NCBI GenBank assembly: GCA_049509675.1
Contig: JBEKZQ010000024.1
Location: 1-23,214 of the forward strand
From: JBEKZQ01 sp049509675
GTDB taxonomy: Bacteria > Planctomycetota > Planctomycetia > Pirellulales > Thermoguttaceae
Direction of reading: 5' to 3'
DNA length: 23,214 nt
Part shown: positions 6,939 to 16,500 of the stretch, piece by piece
Numbering within the stretch: position 1 is the first letter of the stretch
How the letters are laid out: every line of letters starts with the position of its first letter
Program-made: the position numbers and the translations under genes
The notes under the pieces: model-generated
Seen by the model: only the letters and a program-made list of their open reading frames with translations
Database searches by the model: none
Told to the model about the DNA's origin: nothing

Positions 6939-9900
6939 CTACGTACTTCGTGATTTCGACGTGTTGACGCCTCGCCATTCGGCAAGCTGCCGCACAAGGG
7001 CGGTCAACACCAGTGCCAGGCCAAAAGGACTGGGCCAGAGCCACAACCACCAGGCTAGCCCGACAACAACGGCAAAGGCATAGGGCCAACGGGCAAAGCA
7101 GTTCCATAACAGCCCGCGCTCCAGCAGCAAGAGGACGGCCGCCGCAAGGACCACCAGAAGGACGGCTGCGGTGCAGCGGCCCAGCAAGCCGCCGGGGTCC
7201 ACCAGGCCGTAGTGGAGGGTGAGCGACTCGGCCCGACCCTCGACGCCGTATCGAGCGGCGGCCTGGTCCACGCCCAGCGACTGCTGCCAGAGGGTGGCAA
7301 ACTCGGCCGGCGCGGCCGCGCCTTCGACGTCGTTCAGACCGAGCGTTTCCGCGTCTTCCGGCACACCGCGCGCGAAAGTTGCCGGACCGGCGATGGTCCA
7401 AGTGGTTCTGTCGACCGGCAGATCACCCAACGCGGGGGCGCAAAATCGGCGGGAGGCCGTGCCTGTCAGCGACCACCCTCCTTGTGCGCCGCACTGCGAG
7501 ATGGACCCGGGTCCCCTCTGGGTGCCGCTCGCGGTGTCCGTGGCGCCGCTGGTGAAGAGGATTTCGATCCGCCCGGGCAGGCGATCAGGGCCGATCGGCA
7601 AGAGCCATCTGCCGGCGTCTATGTAGATGGGATCGAGCGGCGCCCCGCCGAGCGTGGCGCCCAGCAACCGGCAATCGGCCGGCAGCCACAAGGGACAGTC
7701 GCAGGTCTTGCCCGGCTCGACCTGGAAGAGGGCGGCGCCGCGATAGCCGCCATCGGGCTGCCAGGCGATGCGGATGTCGGCCAGGCGGACCCGTGGCGTC
7801 TCGGGAAGTTGTTCCGCCGCGCGAAAGACGGCGTAGTATGAAGGATCGGCAACTTCGAAGACCCATGACGATTGCGGGGTCTCCTTGGGCAGGCGCGCCG
7901 CGCGGAGGCCGTGCGTTTGCCATGAGATAGGCGTCGCCTCCCTGTTCTTCGGCAGCACGACCCATCGCCGCAACTGGGCCACCTGCTCCAGACGCACGTC
8001 CGGGACAGCGACCGGTTGGGACGCCGAGGCGTCCAGCGGCGCATAGACAGTACACTGATAATCGCCGCTGATTGCCGAGCGCGGCCGGAGGATCAGCCGC
8101 TGTGGCTCGCCGGGCGTCTCGACAATCTTCAGTGCCGCCGGGGCCACGACTTGGAAGGGGCCGGTCCAGGAGGCCGGTTTCTCCAGGCGGATCTCGTCCA
8201 TAACCCCGTCCGTGACATGCAGCCGGCACTCGACCGACGCCGCCCATGCGCCATCCTGCGGAAGCATGCGGACGATCTGCTCGGCGCCAATGACCGGGCG
8301 GTTGCGGCGGACCGTCAGCGCCAGTTGCGCAGCCGCAGTGGCGTCGGCCTGGAACGATCGCACCAGGCGCCCTGATTCGGCTTGCTGCGGGTCGAGCACC
8401 GTCGGCTTCACGTCGGCGAGGCCCGCCACGCGGCCCACGTCCACCAGCACGGCCCCGCGGCGGAAGACGTGTACCAGCGACGACTGCGCGCGGGCGTCCT
8501 GCACCGCCAGCGGCGCCAGCGAGATTTCCTTGTCGAGCGCAACGGGCAGACGCCCGAGCAACGACAGGTCCTGCCGGCCGGCGAGCGGCCCGGTCAAGAA
8601 GACGGTCACCATGCCCTGGGGGTCGCGGGACCAGCGTGCGACGCGTGGTGCGCCGTCGGCGAGGACGGCGACTTTTTCGATCTGCACGGCGGGCGGCACC
8701 GACACGCGGTGTTGGAAGACGCTGCCGGAGGCCACAGACAGGCGGGCATCGAAACGGACCTCGGCTTCCAGCGCGTCGAAGCTCAGGCTCAACGACTCGT
8801 CGGCGACGATCTCCGGCCGGCGCGGCCGCGTCGCCAGGCTCCAATCGACGGCCCCGGCAGGCAATCGGGCCGCCATGAGCGGCGGCCCTTCGGCCTCGCC
8901 CCAACTGCTGAGGAACTCGGGCACGGCGACCGCCTCCAGCCGGCGACCGCTTTGCACCTGCTGTTCCAGGGCCGGATCGACCGAGAGGGCCAACCAACGG
9001 CGGGTGGGCCGGGCCTCCAGCACGCTCAGTTGCGGCAGCGGCAGGTTGCCCACGCTGGAGGTCTGCGTGAACAGGAAGCGGGCGTCCACGACCGTCGCAT
9101 CGTCGATGGCCCGGGACCATTGCAACTGGATGATTTGCGGTTGCCCGGCGGGGCTATGCACCTGCACGCCGGGGGCGTCAGGCCCGGCCAGCGGCAGCAA
9201 TTGCAAACGCGGATCGGCCGCCAACGCCAGACGGCGGAGTTGTCCGGCCACGACCTTCAGTTTGAGCTTAACGTCCAACACCACGGAACCGGGCAGGACT
9301 TTCAGCCACAGGAGTTCTTCCACGTCGACGGCCGGGGCGGCCGCGTCGCCGGGCGCGTAGGGCCACCGCATCGCCAGCCGCTCGCTGGGGGCAAGCTCCG
9401 CGGTCCAGCGCGACGCGCGCTGGTCCCAGCGGAGCGGTCCGGCGGCCGAGGGCGCCTCGAAGGACGGCGCCCCGGTTGGCGCCGTCACTTCCAAGCGGGC
9501 GTTGGCCAGTCGCGGCACGGTCAGCTCGAAACCGGTCGGCGCCGGTCCGCGCAGCATCGGCCGAAACGATAGTTCCAAACGGTAGCGGCCGGGCTCGGCG
9601 ATGTCCAGCAACAGGGCCGTGCCGCTGGTTTCCCATTCCGGCTGCACCGGCCGGCCGTCCAGCAAGGCCCGGTCCGGCAACAGTTTCACTTCGTCGCGGC
9701 GAAAGGGCAAGCGTACGGGCGTTGCCGGGCCGAACACGCGGAGGTCGAAATCGGCCGCCAACTCGTCGACCGTCAACCGCTGCGACGGCATCTCACTGGA
9801 AAGCGAGGTGCGATAGACGGCCGCCGCGATCAGCCACCCCTGGGGCTTTTCGCTCTCGCGTACGCCGCGGCGGAACAACTCGTCATACAGCGCGGCAGGC

Positions 9901-12900
9901 AGATAGTACTTTCCGCCGAAAGGTCGCTGCTGTTCGTCGGCCGGAACCAGCACGGAGTACGTCGCGGGCCCCGGCTTCCGCAGGGCCGCAGCCCGCGGTG
10001 GTTCAGCTTTCCGTGCCGGCGGGGAAGGCGCCCCGACGGTCCCCGGGGCGGTGTTCTCGGCCTGGCCGGCCAGAGCGGGGGCCGGCCAGAACAGCATGGC
10101 CAGGGCCAAGAGCGGACCCACGCTCTGGACGACGCCGATGACCGTGCTGGGCAAATCCTGATGTTCGATCTCCGCCCTTGCCAAGGCCGCACGCCGCCGC
10201 CGAACCAGTTGCAGCACGAGGCAACCGATCGTTCCCAGGAAGACGCCGGACGCGATGGGGACCACGCACGGAGGAAGGCACATCGCCAGCAGCCCCGATG
10301 CGCCGGCCAGGAACAACAGAAGTCGCGGTCGTCGCAAGCCCTTCCAAGCGCCCAGGGCAATCACCAGGAGCAACGCCAGCAGGCCCAGATCGCGGATGGT
10401 CGCGGCGTGGACGAACGTCACGCCAGCCGCGTCGTTGTTGTCCAGGGGCAAACGATAGGCAGTCCAGCCGTCGCGATCGGCCGGCTCATAACCGGGCAGG
10501 CTGACGGGTGTCCAAGATCCGCCCGGCGGGGAAGCCGGCGATTCGGAAACGTTCCTCACTTGCTCGGCCGAAACTTCTTCAGCGGAGAGTCCTGGGGTGA
10601 AGAGCGTGCTCCAACTATCCAACGAAAATGGATGGAAGGGCAGTTGTCCGGCCGGCCGGGCCAAGGGACCAAGAAGCCGTTGGCTCCAACTCCATCGTCG
10701 CACCGACGAGGCCTGCTGGCTGGGGATCCATCTCGGCGCCTCATAACCCGGCGGCAGCCATAGGCTCCAATGTTGCGCGAGCACGGGTACGTCGATGGCG
10801 GGCAGCAGCGGTTGCAAACGGCCCATGGCGCGGAGCCGGTCGCCTTGCGTGGAAAGATGGACCGTGATCGTGGGAAACTTCTCGGCCGCGGGCAGATCGA
10901 TCATGAGAACTGGCTTTGCAGGTCCATCCTCATCGCCGGAATTGCCATCGGAACCAGGTTGTGGAACCCGCTCTGGGGTCTCGCCTCGCGGCGGCGAAGG
11001 AGCGCCAAGCGCCGCGTACTGTCGAACCGACGGGGCCGGACTGCCATCGATCCATAGTCCCCGCACGTCTTGTCGCGTCAGCGGCGGCGGCAGGGTGAGC
11101 GCGACGTGGCTGGCGCCCGCGTTCTGCAGGCGGTAGCTGATCAGGTGCTGGCCGGTTCCGTCGGCGGCGAACTGCGATTGCAACTCGCAATTCCAAACCC
11201 AGCACAACGGCAGCGGCGGCACCGGAACCAGCGCCACCACGACCGCCGGCTCGCCCAGCGACGTCGCGTCGCGGGACGGATCGTAGCGGTAGGTGCCCCG
11301 CACGGTCTGGTACTGGCCGGGGGGCGCCGCCGCATTGGCGATCGGCTTGAGCCGGTTGCTGCTGATCTCCAGCGGCCGCGGTCCCAGGCTGCGAAGCACC
11401 AGTGTACACTCCTGGCTGGTCACGTCGGGCAACGTCGCCAGGCTGACCGCCTGCGGGCCGGAAGGCTTCGTCTCTCGGCTGGCGCGAATCACCAGCGGAT
11501 CGGTCCTTGGCCGCGGGAAGGTGAGTTCCCACGTCTCTTCTTCGGGCGGGCGTCCCGCCGCGGCCTGCTGCTCGGCCGACCACTGCCGGGCGGCCGGCGG
11601 CTCGTCGTCGTTGGCCAGCGACCAGCGCGGGGCAACGTTGCGACGATGCGAGAAGCGGACCAGCACGCGGTCCACGCCCCCCGACTTCGGCGGGAGGCAG
11701 GAGAAGAGGTAGTTCTCCTGGATCACGTCGCCGACGGCGCAGGCTTCGCTCCGCACGCTGCCCGCATAGGTCGCCCGCCGGCTCTCCAGCGAAATCTGCA
11801 ACCCCGCCGTGCCGTCGTCGCGAAACAACAGCTCGCCGGGAGCTTTGCCAAACAGATCCATCTCGGCCGCGTCGAGGCTTTGCGCGGTCAGGCACTTGAG
11901 GCGTTCCGCTCCGGCGATCTTCAACTCGAAGGGACCGGCAGCAAAAACAGTTACCAACCGCTTGCCGCCGTCGGCGGGGAGAAAACGCAGCGGCACGACA
12001 TCTTCCAGCCCCAGGTTGCGGCCCGGCGCGGCGTACAGTCGCCGGGCCACGATCACCAGCCGCACCGGCCGCGTGGGCGTAAGCGGCTTGGCCAGCCGAA
12101 CGGCGAGTTTGCGCCAGTCCCCTTGGCGTTGCAGATCCCAATCGTCCAGCGCCTCGGCGGGCTGCGACTCGAGCGAATCGATGGTCCATTGCGGGGCCAC
12201 TTTCGCCTCCAGGGAGAACCGCGGCGCGTCGCCGGCGTGGAAATCGGTAACCACTCGGCTGGTCATTTTGCCGCCGCCCAGCTCCGTGGCGATGCCGCTG
12301 GTGGATTGCAACGGGGCGCTGTGCTCCGCCAGCAATAGTTCCACGCTCGCCTGCGGCCCGAAGTATTCAAACTGACTCGATTCGCCCTGTCGCGGCGCGG
12401 GCAAGGCGGCAAATCCGCTCTGACGGCAGTCGAGCGGCACAAGCCGCTCGATCACCAGCGGTTCGGGCGCCAAGAGCACGGCGCCGCCCTCCTGCCAGAA
12501 CGTGCCTTCGGGCACGATCCGCGGCAGTTTCCAAGGCTGATCGAGGACCAGCGGGCAGGTCGCTTTCAGCCGTACTACGCCCACGCCCTCGCGGATCGGC
12601 TCCGGCAGCGTCAGCACCAGTTGTGTCCTGTCGCCGCTGGCCGACGGCGCCACGGACCAGGCGGCCGACGCATCGCCCAGCAACGCGGAGATCAGCCGCA
12701 GCGAAGGGTCCAACGTGAATGTCAATTGGCTCAGCGGCTCGCGGTGGGCCTCCACCCTGAACTGTGCGGCGATGTCGACGCCGCGGAGCGAAAGGTCGTA
12801 AACCATCGACTGGCGGACTTGTGCCAGGCGCGGACGCCGGTCCGCGCCGTCGGCCGGCGCAAGGCGCAGCCGGAAGCGGCTGTGCCCGCCCAACTCGATC

Positions 12901-13598
12901 TGCCATCGCGAAACCCCTGCCCCGGCCGGTGTGGCGCCCAGTACGACGGCCCGATCGACAACCGGGATCAGTGCGTTGGGAAGATCCACGGTAAAGCGGT
13001 TGATCGCGGCGGCCGGCAGTTCGATTTGGAAGGCGAGCGTCTCGGTCGTGTCGGTTCGTCCGTGCAGCGACCATTGCCATTGCAATCGGCCCGCCCGCTC
13101 GACCAGCGCCTGGAGCTTGCCGTCGCCGCCGCATCCCAAGGTAGCCGGAAGTGGTTCGGCGGCGTCCCAGCGCGGATCGCTCACGGCCAGGTTGCACGGC
13201 TCCAGCGGCAACAGCACGGGCGATTTTGCCACACTGGCGATCTCCAGCGTGGCGGAACCGGCCAACACCTGGTCACCCGTCAGCCGAGCCTCATACTGGG
13301 CCGCCACGACGCGGGCGGCCTGCGGTTCTGCGCCGTCCCGGGCGGAGCGGGCCGACTCGACCAGACGATCGAACTCGCCGCACTCCAAGGGCAGGTACTT
13401 GGCGTTGCCGGTGGGCCAATCTTCCATGTGCTCCGCCGGCACGAACACGCGGCGAAAGCGGATCGGCGCGGCCGCTTCGCCCGCCGCTGGCGCGGCCGTC
13501 CGCGGCACGCTGCTCTCGTCCGTGTTCTCACTCCCCGCCGCCGCAGATGGCAGCCATGCGGCGGCGATCAAGGCCAGAATCAGCGCGTGAAGATTCAT
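6939..13598 (-). CDS. Giant two-module exported membrane protein (2219 residues), function unknown
   Basis: The start ATG at 13598 overlaps the upstream gene's stop as ATGA, implying translational coupling. A Sec signal (about 1-22) leads to module 1. It opens with FRRVFVPAEHMEDWP..KYLPLECGEFDRLVESA (48-84), continues as beta-rich repeats to about 1060, and ends in three membrane segments (about 1069-1133) followed by RRRR. A fourth hydrophobic stretch, LLALAMLFWPAPALAGQ (about 1163-1179), looks exactly like a second signal peptide. After a Pro/Ala linker, module 2 opens with YSVLVPADEQQ..KYYLPAALYDELFRRG (1214-1245), matching the start of module 1. It ends in its own membrane cluster near the C-terminus. 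The protein therefore reads as two paralogous genes fused in frame. The upstream gene has the same plan. I do not recognise an enzymatic motif; structural or adhesive roles are guesses. A dispersed repeat lies inside the frame at 7501-7526. Confidence 0.85.
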   Translation of the reverse strand: MNLHALILALIAAAWLPSAAAGSENTDESSVPRTAAPAAGEAAAPIRFRRVFVPAEHMEDWPTGNAKYLPLECGEFDRLVESARSARDGAEPQAARVVAAQYEARLTGDQVLAGSATLEIASVAKSPVLLPLEPCNLAVSDPRWDAAEPLPATLGCGGDGKLQALVERAGRLQWQWSLHGRTDTTETLAFQIELPAAAINRFTVDLPNALIPVVDRAVVLGATPAGAGVSRWQIELGGHSRFRLRLAPADGADRRPRLAQVRQSMVYDLSLRGVDIAAQFRVEAHREPLSQLTFTLDPSLRLISALLGDASAAWSVAPSASGDRTQLVLTLPEPIREGVGVVRLKATCPLVLDQPWKLPRIVPEGTFWQEGGAVLLAPEPLVIERLVPLDCRQSGFAALPAPRQGESSQFEYFGPQASVELLLAEHSAPLQSTSGIATELGGGKMTSRVVTDFHAGDAPRFSLEAKVAPQWTIDSLESQPAEALDDWDLQRQGDWRKLAVRLAKPLTPTRPVRLVIVARRLYAAPGRNLGLEDVVPLRFLPADGGKRLVTVFAAGPFELKIAGAERLKCLTAQSLDAAEMDLFGKAPGELLFRDDGTAGLQISLESRRATYAGSVRSEACAVGDVIQENYLFSCLPPKSGGVDRVLVRFSHRRNVAPRWSLANDDEPPAARQWSAEQQAAAGRPPEEETWELTFPRPRTDPLVIRASRETKPSGPQAVSLATLPDVTSQECTLVLRSLGPRPLEISSNRLKPIANAAAPPGQYQTVRGTYRYDPSRDATSLGEPAVVVALVPVPPLPLCWVWNCELQSQFAADGTGQHLISYRLQNAGASHVALTLPPPLTRQDVRGLWIDGSPAPSVRQYAALGAPSPPRGETPERVPQPGSDGNSGDEDGPAKPVLMIDLPAAEKFPTITVHLSTQGDRLRAMGRLQPLLPAIDVPVLAQHWSLWLPPGYEAPRWIPSQQASSVRRWSWSQRLLGPLARPAGQLPFHPFSLDSWSTLFTPGLSAEEVSAEQVRNVSESPASPPGGSWTPVSLPGYEPADRDGWTAYRLPLDNNDAAGVTFVHAATIRDLGLLALLLVIALGAWKGLRRPRLLLFLAGASGLLAMCLPPCVVPIASGVFLGTIGCLVLQLVRRRRAALARAEIEHQDLPSTVIGVVQSVGPLLALAMLFWPAPALAGQAENTAPGTVGAPSPPARKAEPPRAAALRKPGPATYSVLVPADEQQRPFGGKYYLPAALYDELFRRGVRESEKPQGWLIAAAVYRTSLSSEMPSQRLTVDELAADFDLRVFGPATPVRLPFRRDEVKLLPDRALLDGRPVQPEWETSGTALLLDIAEPGRYRLELSFRPMLRGPAPTGFELTVPRLANARLEVTAPTGAPSFEAPSAAGPLRWDQRASRWTAELAPSERLAMRWPYAPGDAAAPAVDVEELLWLKVLPGSVVLDVKLKLKVVAGQLRRLALAADPRLQLLPLAGPDAPGVQVHSPAGQPQIIQLQWSRAIDDATVVDARFLFTQTSSVGNLPLPQLSVLEARPTRRWLALSVDPALEQQVQSGRRLEAVAVPEFLSSWGEAEGPPLMAARLPAGAVDWSLATRPRRPEIVADESLSLSFDALEAEVRFDARLSVASGSVFQHRVSVPPAVQIEKVAVLADGAPRVARWSRDPQGMVTVFLTGPLAGRQDLSLLGRLPVALDKEISLAPLAVQDARAQSSLVHVFRRGAVLVDVGRVAGLADVKPTVLDPQQAESGRLVRSFQADATAAAQLALTVRRNRPVIGAEQIVRMLPQDGAWAASVECRLHVTDGVMDEIRLEKPASWTGPFQVVAPAALKIVETPGEPQRLILRPRSAISGDYQCTVYAPLDASASQPVAVPDVRLEQVAQLRRWVVLPKNREATPISWQTHGLRAARLPKETPQSSWVFEVADPSYYAVFRAAEQLPETPRVRLADIRIAWQPDGGYRGAALFQVEPGKTCDCPLWLPADCRLLGATLGGAPLDPIYIDAGRWLLPIGPDRLPGRIEILFTSGATDTASGTQRGPGSISQCGAQGGWSLTGTASRRFCAPALGDLPVDRTTWTIAGPATFARGVPEDAETLGLNDVEGAAAPAEFATLWQQSLGVDQAAARYGVEGRAESLTLHYGLVDPGGLLGRCTAAVLLVVLAAAVLLLLERGLLWNCFARWPYAFAVVVGLAWWLWLWPSPFGLALVLTALVRQLAEWRGVNTSKSRST
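7501..7526. repeat. Dispersed 26-bp repeat copy inside the 2219-residue gene
   Basis: This 26-base segment begins ATGGACCCGGG and ends CCCTCTGGGTGCC, with TC between. It matches 24 of 26 bases of 22719-22744, which differs only by CA in the middle and lies in non-coding DNA. Here it is read on the minus strand as part of SGTQRGPGS (about residues 2025-2033), without breaking the frame. Confidence 0.75.
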
Positions 13599-16500
13599 GG
13601 GTTGGGCTGGGAGGGCGCGGGGGAGTCCGTGGGGGCGATGTCTTCCGTCGTGTTCGCGCCGGGCGAAACGCCGGCCAGCAATGGGGTTCGACCGGAGGCG
13701 GGGGCCGGTGCGCTGTCACCGATCGAACTCCGATCCCCGCCGATCACTTCGCGCCGCTGCCGGTGGATGCTGCTCGCCAGCAGGGCGGCCACCAAGGCCA
13801 GCCCCAGGCCCAAGGCCGCCGCCTGCGACAGCAACAGAGCACCTTCCGGATATACGCTGCCCAAAGCGGCCAGGACCACTACGCCGCCCAACAAAGCGGC
13901 CGGGTGACGGCTGCGGCGGACGTAGATGAGCACGAAGCCCGCCAACAATGCCACACCCGAGGCCGCCAGCACAATCCAGGAACGGTTGGCCGTCCGCAGC
14001 TCGCATCGCGCCACATTTCCCAGGGTGCTGAACAGATAGACGTTGCCGGTGGCGGGCGGTTGCACGCGCGGCCGCGCCACGCCGACCCAGCCTTCCAACT
14101 GCGACTGGTCCAACAGCGGCTCGCGGCCCCACGAGAAACCGTTCCAACGCCACTCGAACTCGCCGGTGAAATCGCGGGGCGGTACGATGACATGCTCGTA
14201 ACTGGGCAATATCAACTGCCAGTACATGCGGCGGACCCAGGCGTCGCGACCCAATCGCGGCAGGCCGATCGACAGGCCGCCGCGGTCGGAGCGGGCCCCG
14301 AAATGGTACCGCAACTCGAGCAGGTGCGATCCCCGCGGGCCTTCGTTCACGAGCGGAAGAACCAGGCTGCCGTCTTCGGTAATCGCCGCCGTGACCCGGC
14401 GGCCGTCCAAGAGCACCACGACCTGGTCCAGGGCGGCGCTTGGGGGAAGGAGCAATTCCAGTTCCCGCCGGCTGCTGGTGAAGTGGAACACGGCCCGATC
14501 CTGGCGGGTGGAACTGGTCAGCCAGGTCTGCACCCAGGCCCGTTCCACCACCACCCCGGCCGATTCGCTGGCCGTTTCCCATTGGGCCTCCAATTCGGCC
14601 CGACTGCACGCCTTCTCCGTCCACAATTGCAGGCCGGTTTGTTGTCCGCCGCGCGGCGGGCTCGACTCCATGGCCAGCCACGGGCCGGCGCCGGGGTCCA
14701 CGCGCAATCCAGCGGCCGACGTGACATACAGCTTGTTGCTCAGCAAGGCGATCTCCGCCGGCATGACCAGCGGGATGCTAATCGCGGTCCGCTTGCCCGG
14801 CGGGATCTTATGGGCGGGCAGCGGATAACGCACGGTCAGCTCGCAGGTTCCAATGCAGGCCTTGGGAAGCGCAATCCGCATGCGCACCAGGGACGGCGAC
14901 GGCTCGTTGCTCTCCAACACCACCGGCGCCACCGGCCGGTTCTCGTGCCGAACTTCCAGCCGGCCCGATTCCGCCAGGCTCCGCGGCACGTCCAGCAACA
15001 GGTAATCGGTGGGCTCATAGGCGATCGTGTAGGCCAATTTCTGTTCGGCCCGGCCGGCCTGTTCGTCCACGTTCAGTTGGGTGGCCACGTCGGCGGAGAT
15101 CCGCTGCGCGTGCCGCCGCAGATCGGCCGCGAACACGGCCTTCGCCGCTTCCGTGCGGTAGAACAGCGGATCTTGCTGCCTGACCGGGAGTTCCAGCGGG
15201 GCCGCCGCCTGCTGCCGGATCAGGCCGGCCGTGGCCTTGCTGTCGGGGATCAATTCCACGTTGTCGGCCGACAGGACCACGACCACCGCGGAGGCCGGCG
15301 CGCTGGCTGCCGGCTGCGGAAGCGTGACGGAAAGCGACTTGGCGTGGGCCGCAATCGGCCGATGCGCCCGTAGTCGGAACTCGAACTGCCCGGCCGATGG
15401 CTGCAATAGCGGGATCGCCAGCGACGCATTGGAACCGCCGGTGGGGATGCCGTCCACGGCCACCAGGTTGTCCGGCCCCACTTCGTCCAACTGCCAGCCC
15501 TGCAAGCCGACGTCCAGCGTGGAAACCTTTGCGCCGCGAATGGTGTACTTCAGCCGCGCTTCGAGGCGGACCTGGTCGCTGTCGACCAGCACAAGGTACT
15601 CCGGCTCCACGTTGATCCGCGTCGTCTTGGGCACCAGGCGGGCGGGCAAGGAACAGGGCTGGACGAAATAGTCGAAGCCGGCCGCCACGTCTTTGCGACG
15701 CAACGGTTCGGGCAACTGGTCGATCTGCCGCAGCCCCTGGCCCGTGCCCCACAGGACCCGCCAATCGCCCACGGCGGTGACGGCGATGGAACCCCATTGG
15801 CGGGCCGCGCCTACCACCTCGAAGCCGGCCAGTTCCAGCCAATCGCCGTTCTTGTTCAGGTCGTAGGCCCGGTTGGCGGTCAGCCGCACTTCCACCGGAC
15901 CGATCGTCTTCTTGGCCAGCCGCACCTCGACCAGGCGCCCGCGCGTGCCTGCCTGCCGCACTTCCTCGACGGCCGCCACGCTGTAGCCGGTCGTGTTCTC
16001 CGGGACCAGTTCGGCCTCGGGCGGCAGCCGTACGCGGAAGCGATCGAAGGCCGCGCCATAACTGCGCACCGCCAGCGTGGCTTCCGTGTTGATGCTGCGG
16101 CTATCCAGCCGGGCCGAGATGGTGCCCACCGATTCCAGCACGGCAGGCACTTCGGCCACCCGGCCGCCCGGCTTGTACCAGGACAACTCGCACTCGCCGC
16201 TGAGGCCGAAGACGGTGAACTCGGTGTCGTTGTGGTTGGAGTTGGTCGAGGCGAGGGTCGCCCCCTCGGAAACCTTGGCGGTGGCCCCGGCCAGCGGCAC
16301 CTTCAGCTTTAGTTCGGCGGCCGCGGCCCGGGGCACCAGCAGCTTCATGCGCGTCTCGTCGCCCACGCTGGCCAGGGGAACCAGCATCTTCAGCGTGAGC
16401 TGGTGTAGTTGCTGGCCCGTCTGACCGCGGATCCAGGCGACATACCCCTCGCCCTCGCCCTCGAAGTGCAAGAACTGTTCCCCCGGCCCATGATACTGGG

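Noticed and set aside
4643..6997. 784-codon open frame on the minus strand opposite the VWA gene
   Set aside because: It mirrors the VWA protein codon for codon, is rich in Arg/His/Gln/Gly with no domain, and arises from GC-rich third positions. The plus-strand product has clear VWA motifs and membrane segments.
13151..15373. 740-codon open frame on the plus strand
   Set aside because: It overlaps both giant minus-strand genes, has a low-complexity Arg/Pro/Gln composition and no recognisable motif. It is a shadow of the 1110-residue gene.
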